NCBI RefSeq assembly: GCF_007829035.1
Contig: NZ_VIVQ01000001.1
Span: 496,001 to 560,000 of the forward strand
Direction: 5' to 3'
Source: Rudaeicoccus suwonensis
GTDB taxonomy: Bacteria; Actinomycetota; Actinomycetes; Actinomycetales; Dermatophilaceae
DNA length: 64,000 nt
Under the pieces are notes generated by a model that saw nothing but the letters and a program-made list of their open reading frames with translations, was not told the DNA's origin and made no database searches. A program made the translations under genes and the position numbers. Of the stretch, positions 59,677-64,000 are shown in pieces. Every line of letters starts with the position of its first letter. Within the stretch, counting starts at the first letter, position 1.

Positions 59677-60792
59677 GTGCCGGCCAGCAGTCTGATCTTC
59701 GTTCTTATCGCCGCGATTTGGGCTGCCTATCTGCTGCAGCACTGGATCCGACGCCGAGAGGCCCTTGCCACCGCGCGATCGGTGGACCAGTTCACCGCCG
59801 CCATGCGGGTGCTCGAACGACGGCCCCAGTTGTCCGAAGGCATTGCACAAGCATCAGATTCAGTCTCCGACCGCCCATCGTCGCCGCTGGTGAGCGTCAA
59901 ACAGCCGCGTCCGTCACTGCGAGCAGGAACCGTCATGACTGCAGACTCCCAGCACACGCCCGAGGCGCGACCGGCTCAGACCGTTGCCCAGAACGCCTCT
60001 TCCGCAACGACTTCCGCTCCGGCGGAAGCCAGTCACGTTTCCGGCGCACGTCAACCCACGGTGCGTTCGGCCAGGTCCGGCCGACCGGCGGCGCACTCCG
60101 GGTCGCCGAAGCTTCGTGCCGGCGCGCTGATCGGCTCGTTCGCCCTGCTGGTCATCACCGGTGTCTGCACGCCGTTCGGGGCGCTGCCGTTGTGGTCCGT
60201 GGCCGTGGCCGTGGTGCTGTTCGCTGGGGTGCTCATCTGGTGTCACCGATCGGCCAAGGCGGCACGCGCTGCCCGTAGCGCAGGCCGACAGTCACAGCCG
60301 GCCCGTCAACCGCGGCCCGCGGTGCGTCAGAACCGCGACGGCCGGGCCACCCCAGTTGGCGCGACCGGTCGTCCTGCCCCGCAGGCGCCCCGGACACCCG
60401 CTGCGGACACCGCTCCTGCCAAAGCCTCGAATGGCCCGGTCGCTGCTCAGGATCCGGCTCCGGCTATGCAGCGGCGAATCGCCGACGCACCTTTCGATGT
60501 GACCGCTGTCGATGCCATGCGCATGGCTCCGCAGCCCGACACGATGTCGGCCGGTACCGCGCCCGCGCCTTCCGACGCGGGCAGCGAATGGCAGCCGGTC
60601 GCGGTGCCGCGCCCGACCTACACGATGAAAGAACGCGCCGACCGGCCCGTTCCCGCGGCGAACGTCCCACAACAGCCGGCGCTGTCGACGGCTGCGGCAT
60701 ACCAGCACGTGGCCAACGAGGACCTGCCGTTCGACGGACTGGCGCTCGACCAGGATCTCGACGACCTGCCGCCGGTGCACCAGGCGGGCTGA
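59677..60792 (+). CDS. SepX-like divisome-associated membrane protein
   Basis: Membrane protein of 371 residues, GTG start. N-terminal helix SLIFVLIAAIWAAYLLQHWI followed by RRREALATARSVDQF, then a disordered region, two close helices near residues 150-190 (LIGSFALLVITGVCTPFGAL, VAVAVVLFAGVLIW) and a long Pro/Ala-rich cytosolic tail. The N-terminus and the gene order match the actinobacterial SepX cell-division protein described in Streptomyces; the rest is too variable to be sure. Co-directional with the GNAT gene (127-bp gap). Confidence 0.65.
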   Translation: MPASSLIFVLIAAIWAAYLLQHWIRRREALATARSVDQFTAAMRVLERRPQLSEGIAQASDSVSDRPSSPLVSVKQPRPSLRAGTVMTADSQHTPEARPAQTVAQNASSATTSAPAEASHVSGARQPTVRSARSGRPAAHSGSPKLRAGALIGSFALLVITGVCTPFGALPLWSVAVAVVLFAGVLIWCHRSAKAARAARSAGRQSQPARQPRPAVRQNRDGRATPVGATGRPAPQAPRTPAADTAPAKASNGPVAAQDPAPAMQRRIADAPFDVTAVDAMRMAPQPDTMSAGTAPAPSDAGSEWQPVAVPRPTYTMKERADRPVPAANVPQQPALSTAAAYQHVANEDLPFDGLALDQDLDDLPPVHQAG

Positions 60793-60796
60793 GCTG

Positions 60797-61747
60797 ATGG
60801 ACTACCGCCCGCTCGGCGATTCGGGGCTGATGGTCAGTGCCGTCGGCATCGGGTGCAATGCGTTCAGTCAGCGGGTCGATCAGGAGGGCGTCAGCGCCAT
60901 ACTTGCGGCCGCGCGTGAGTGCGGCGTGACCCTGCTCGACACGTCCGACACGTATGGCGGGCAGCCCGGTGGCAGTGAGGAACTGCTCGGGCAGGCGCTG
61001 CGTGGGCAGCGCGACGACTTCGTGGTGGCGACCAAGTTCGGCATGGACATGCGTGGCACGCTCGGTGCCGACTACGGGGCGCGTGCCTCGCGGCGCTACA
61101 TCCGGCGCGCGGTCGAGGCCAGTCTGCGGCGCCTGCAGACCGACCACATCGACCTCTACCAGTTGCATCGCCCCGACGGGATTACGCCGATCGAGGAGAC
61201 GTTGTCGGCGCTGACCGATCTCGTCGCCGAGGGCAAGGTGCGCTACATCGGCTGCTCGAATTTCGCGGCCTGGCAGGTGACGGATGCCGCGTGGACGGCG
61301 GAGGTCGACGGGCTGGCGTCGTTCATCTCGGTGCAGAACAGGTACTCCCTGCTGGACCGTACGGTCGAGGCCGAGGTCGTGCCGGCCTGCGAGCGATTCG
61401 GTCTGGGCATCCTGCCGTTCTTCCCGCTCGAATACGGCCTGCTCACCGGCAAGTACCGACGTGGCGAAGGCGCTCCGGAGGGTTCGCGCGCGGCATCCCA
61501 GCCGGATCGCGCGACCTGGCTGGCGAAGGCCGACTGGGATCGCATTGAGGCGCTGCAGACGTATGCCGCCGCACGTGACCTGTCGATTCTGGATGTCGCG
61601 ATCGCCGGGCTGGCAGCGCAACCGGCCGTCGGATCGGTCATCTCGGGAGCCACCCGGCCGGAGCAGGTGACGGCGAATGCCGCTGCGCTGCGGTGGGATC
61701 CGAGTGCGGAGGACCTTGCCGAGTTGGACCGGATCACCACCGGCTGA
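60797..61747 (+). CDS. Aldo/keto reductase
   Basis: NADPH-dependent reductase of 316 residues. Catalytic residues: Asp and Tyr in LLDTSDTYGGQPGGSEELLG, Lys in VVATKFGMDM, His in DLYQLHRPDGIT; cofactor segment SVISGATRPEQVTANAAA. Second AKR in the window, of a different subgroup from the one at 14.4 kb. It follows the SepX-like gene by 4 bp and precedes tRNA-Ala. Confidence 0.92.
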   Translation: MDYRPLGDSGLMVSAVGIGCNAFSQRVDQEGVSAILAAARECGVTLLDTSDTYGGQPGGSEELLGQALRGQRDDFVVATKFGMDMRGTLGADYGARASRRYIRRAVEASLRRLQTDHIDLYQLHRPDGITPIEETLSALTDLVAEGKVRYIGCSNFAAWQVTDAAWTAEVDGLASFISVQNRYSLLDRTVEAEVVPACERFGLGILPFFPLEYGLLTGKYRRGEGAPEGSRAASQPDRATWLAKADWDRIEALQTYAAARDLSILDVAIAGLAAQPAVGSVISGATRPEQVTANAAALRWDPSAEDLAELDRITTG

Positions 61748-61793
61748 GCCGATGTGACTGGCGGCGAGGCCCGGTGTTAGGGTTGCTCTCGCT

Positions 61794-62151
61794 TCAAGGG
61801 GCTGTGGCGCAGTTGGTAGCGCGTCTCGTTCGCAATGAGAAGGCCAGGGGTTCGAATCCCCTCAGCTCCACCAGGACCGACTTATTCGAACCTTTGGCAA
61901 AGTAAATGCCGTGGTTCGGATCGGATGATTGTTGAGTCCTCAGGATCGCTTCGTGTAATGCGGAGCGATTTTTTGGTTCTTGGTTGATAGTGACAACGGG
62001 AGTTGTCGGTTGGCCGCGGCGCTTTGCTGCGGTGAGTTGGAGCCAGTGATGGTGGATCTGTTGGACCGAGGTAAATGGTTCAGTTAGGTCAGATTCTGTG
62101 ACTGATCCGTGTTCGTCGATGTAGAGGGCGGTGTAGAAGGCTCTGTGGGTC
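61794..62151 (-). other. Truncated open frame, AT-richer, unrecognised
   Basis: Read leftward from the IS3 edge, a frame stays open for about 119 codons, encoding FYTALYIDEHGSVTESDLTE and SVQQIHHHWLQLTAAKRRGQ before running antisense through tRNA-Ala to a stop at 61794. Only the first 90 codons could be a real gene; the part through the tRNA is coincidental. Its 5' end would have been cut by the IS3 insertion. Codon use is clearly less GC-rich than the surroundings. No domain is recognised and it may not be a gene. Confidence 0.3.
61798..61873 (+). tRNA. tRNA-Ala (anticodon CGC)
   Basis: 76 nt including encoded CCA. Acceptor GGGGCTG/CAGCTCC with the G3-U70 pair that is the alanine identity element; D-arm GCGCAGTTGGTAGCGC, anticodon loop TTCGCAA, T-arm CAGGGGTTCGAATCCCCT. 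The DNA directly 3' changes to lower GC and insertion sequences, which suggests an integration edge. Confidence 0.97.
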
Positions 62152-62210
62152 TGCCCAGACTTTGGTTGACACCTGACCTGTGAGGATTTCCTCGCTGGAA
62201 GGATGTCACT

Positions 62211-62498
62211 ATGCCCAAGCCCTACCCCAAGGAGTTCCGCGACGATGTCGTGGCTGTCGCTGGCAAGGGTGATGCTCCGTTGAAGCAGATCGCGAAGGAC
62301 TTCGGGATCTCCGAAGGCTGCTTGTCGAACTGGATGAAGAAGGCCGACATCCAGGACGGCAACCGTCCTGGTCTGACCGAGATCGACCGGTCCGAGTTGC
62401 GTGAGGCGAACAAGCGGATCCGGCTCCTGGAGCAGGAGAACGAGGTCCTACGCCGTGCAGCGGCCTATCTATCGCAGGCGAACCTGCCGGGAAAATAG
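62211..62498 (+). CDS. IS3-family transposase OrfA
   Basis: DNA-binding subunit of 95 residues: helix-turn-helix (FRDDVVAVAGKGDAPLKQIA, FGISEGCLSNWMKK) and a C-terminal leucine-zipper-like stretch ANKRIRLLEQENEVLRRAAA. It ends at TAG 62496-62498 within the frameshift window. Confidence 0.95.
   Translation: MPKPYPKEFRDDVVAVAGKGDAPLKQIAKDFGISEGCLSNWMKKADIQDGNRPGLTEIDRSELREANKRIRLLEQENEVLRRAAAYLSQANLPGK
62489..62498 (+). promoter_or_regulatory. Programmed -1 frameshift site of the IS3 element
   Basis: GGGAAAATAG: an A-run directly before the OrfA stop. Shifting back one base continues as KIVFPLVREMAATG into OrfB without a stop, producing the OrfAB transposase, as known for IS3-family elements. 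Confidence 0.8.
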
Positions 62499-62518
62499 TC
62501 TTCCCGCTCGTCCGTGAG

Positions 62519-63412
62519 ATGGCCGCGACCGGTGCCCCCGACTCAAGGGTCAGGGTGCCGGTCGCGGTGGCGTGCAGGGTGCTCGACCTCTCCACCCAGG
62601 GGTACTACAAGTGGCTCAAAGACCCAGTGTCTCAGCGTGATTGGGACGACGCGCACGTCATCGACGTGATCCACCAGATCCATCAGGACGATCCCACCCT
62701 GGGCTACCGGTTCATCGCCGACGAGCTCGCCGACGCCGGTATCGCGGCATCCGAGAACCGTGTGTGGCGATTGTGCTCGACCGCAGGCGTGTTCGCCTCC
62801 CACCACCGCCGGCGGGGCGCATCGGGCAAGCCCGGCCCCGCTGTGCACGATGACCTGCTCGCGACCGTCGGCGATCACGGCCGGGTCCGTCACGACTTCG
62901 TCGGTGCCGCACACAGGCCGAACCAGATCTGGCTGACCGACGTCTGCGAGCACCCCACCCGCGAGGGCAAGCTCTACTTATGCGCGGTCAAGGACTGCTA
63001 CTCCAACAAGATCGTCGGGTACTCCATCGACTCGCGCATGAAGTCGGGCCTCGCGGCCGCAGCGTTGCGCAACGCGATCGCGCTGCGCTCGCCCGAGAAC
63101 ACGATCGTGCACTCGGACAGGGGCAGCCAGTTCAGGTCGAAGAAGGTGCTCCGGCTGCTGAAAAACAACGGCCTACGCGGCTCGATGGGCCGTGTCGGGT
63201 CCAGCAGCGACAATGCCGCGATGGAGTCGTTCTTCTCGCTGCTGCAGAAGAACGTCCTGAACACCCGCCGCTGGGACACGCGGGAGGAACTACGCCTCGC
63301 GATCGTGGCCTGGATCGAAACAAAGTACAACCGCCGGCGTCGTCAGCGAGCCCTGGGCAAGCTCACCCCAGTCGAGTTTGAAATGATCTACGCGGCCGCA
63401 GACGCGGCCTGA
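62519..63412 (+). CDS. IS3-family transposase OrfB (DDE integrase)
   Basis: Catalytic part, 297 residues from the first ATG, but normally made as an OrfAB fusion by frameshifting near 62495. HTH_21 region (HQDDPTLGYRFIADELADAG) followed by the rve integrase core with Asp in QIWLTDVCEHPTREGK, Asp in TIVHSDRGSQFRS and Glu in SDNAAMESFFSLLQKN. No disruption. Confidence 0.95.
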   Translation: MAATGAPDSRVRVPVAVACRVLDLSTQGYYKWLKDPVSQRDWDDAHVIDVIHQIHQDDPTLGYRFIADELADAGIAASENRVWRLCSTAGVFASHHRRRGASGKPGPAVHDDLLATVGDHGRVRHDFVGAAHRPNQIWLTDVCEHPTREGKLYLCAVKDCYSNKIVGYSIDSRMKSGLAAAALRNAIALRSPENTIVHSDRGSQFRSKKVLRLLKNNGLRGSMGRVGSSSDNAAMESFFSLLQKNVLNTRRWDTREELRLAIVAWIETKYNRRRRQRALGKLTPVEFEMIYAAADAA

Positions 63413-63452
63413 GAACCATCCACCCCGAGTATCAACCAAACCTGGGGCAGTC

Positions 63453-64000
63453 CCCACGGTCGGGTGGTTGATGCGTGGTGAATGCCTGGTCGGTGCGGTG
63501 AGGAAAGACCAAGCGGACCACGGTCGCTGACCCAGCCCATGAACGTCGTGATGACCTGGTGCGCTGCCGGTTCGAACCGGTCGCGCCGGACAAGCTGTGG
63601 GCCGCGGACTTCACCGATGTCAGTTCGTGGTCGGGGTGGGTGTACGTCGCGTTCGTGGTGGACGCGTATGCCCGCTGCGATTCTGGGTTGGAGTGTGTCG
63701 TCGTCGATGACCACGGACTTCGTGCTGCACGCGTTCGAACAGGTGGTGTGGTGTCGAAACCGTTACGGGACAGCGGATTTCACTGATTTGGTCCATCACA
63801 ACGACCGAGGGTCCCAGTACACCTCTCTTCGCTTCGGTGAAGCACTGGCCGATGCTGGTATCGCGGGATCTGTTGGTACCACAGGTGATTCGTATGACAA
63901 CGCATTGGCCGAGACGATCGACGGGTTATACGGCAACCGAGCTGATCAGACCACGCGAACCGTGGAAAGGCGTCGGGTGCGCGCCGGGTGCCGGCGTCCG
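63453..64000 (+). pseudogene. Decayed IS3-family transposase (OrfB) relic, continues past window
   Basis: Fragments in changing frames follow the OrfB pattern of a different IS3 subgroup: WLMRGECLVGAVR, KTKRTTVADPAHERRDDLVR, then KLWAADFTDVSSWSGWVYVA and FVVDAYAR (first Asp). After a shift near 63680: ILGWSVSSSMTTDFVLHAFE, LVHHNDRGSQYTS (second Asp), TGDSYDNALAETIDGLY (Glu). After another shift near 63935: TELIRPREPWKGVG. At least three frameshifts make it inactive. The window ends inside the relic. Confidence 0.85.

Larger units (their letters stand above)
62152..63449 (+). mobile_element. IS3-family insertion sequence, apparently intact
   Basis: 1298-bp element with 21-bp imperfect terminal inverted repeats (62152-62172 and 63429-63449) sharing TGCCC at the tip and TTTGGTTGA inside. 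Flanked by a 3-bp duplication GTC (62149-62151 and 63450-63452), as usual for IS3. Carries orfA and orfB with a -1 frameshift arrangement. It has entered DNA next to, or at the beginning of, an older IS3-type transposase relic. Confidence 0.92.

Noticed and set aside
61693-61905. Plus-strand small frame over tRNA-Ala
   Set aside because: It overlaps the tRNA completely and has no coding features.

Overview
The window reads as chromosomal DNA of a high-GC Gram-positive bacterium (Actinomycetota). Support comes from the strongly GC-biased third codon positions, GTG and TTG starts, dense ATGA and TGATG gene overlaps, DtxR/IdeR-type iron boxes, a Zur box over zinc-free ribosomal protein paralogues, an Mrf-like partner and a galU-glp-moaC-mogA-sepX-like order. 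A member of the Micrococcales (Dermacoccaceae or Intrasporangiaceae neighbourhood) is my best guess; the family is a low-confidence inference.

Layout. 1-5.2 kb: a NarL/LuxR-type two-component pair, a broken permease, a COG4705 membrane protein and an ABC-2 exporter. 5.3-6.8 kb: a CrtI-like FAD oxidoreductase, followed by a repeat cluster. 7.2-9.7 kb: a divergent, Zur-boxed island of cysteine-poor ribosomal proteins (L36, L32, L31 on one side; L28, L33, S14 on the other) with an Mrf-type CobW-family protein. 9.8-18.1 kb: housekeeping and redox genes (cobyric acid synthase, Gfo/Idh/MocA, zinc alcohol dehydrogenase, aldo/keto reductase, SDR) and an unusual DUF429-RelA/SpoT fusion. 18.1-20.4 kb: a dispersed-repeat cluster split by an intact IS256-family element with an 8-bp target duplication. 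20.4-30.6 kb: a carbohydrate locus with a LacI regulator and twin operators, a GH39-like enzyme, a five-gene Opp/Dpp-type ABC importer and a secreted glycoamylase-like protein. 30.6-33.5 kb: a gene relic, a secreted cysteine-peptidase-like protein, tRNA-Arg and a DUF4118 protein. 33.6-44.7 kb: a hydroxamate siderophore locus of desferrioxamine type: FhuF-like protein, siderophore-interacting reductase, a GNAT-NIS synthetase fusion, N-hydroxylase, decarboxylase, FecCD importer and binding protein, with two iron boxes. 44.8-50.8 kb: an AI-2E-type membrane protein and a 1358-residue DUF4011-like/SF1 helicase/nuclease protein with a coupled small gene. 50.8-61.9 kb: MscL, SAF protein, MTA phosphorylase, FmdB, cation antiporter, 5-FCL, galU, three molybdenum cofactor genes, a GNAT, a SepX-like protein, an aldo/keto reductase and tRNA-Ala. 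61.9-64 kb: AT-richer DNA with an intact IS3-family element inserted beside a decayed IS3 transposase.

Two signals cut across genes. The 7-mer GTATGNC, and especially the 9-mer ACGTATGAC (15 copies found by hand), is strongly over-represented, in different reading frames and at the cost of rare ATA and TAT codons. A family of intergenic repeats built on GAGTGGCAC and its inverse GTGCCACTC occurs at 6.85-7.17 kb and 18.2-20.3 kb. The best candidates for undescribed biology are the DUF429-alarmone synthetase fusion, the dispersed GTATGNC word, and the helicase-nuclease with its coupled small partner.
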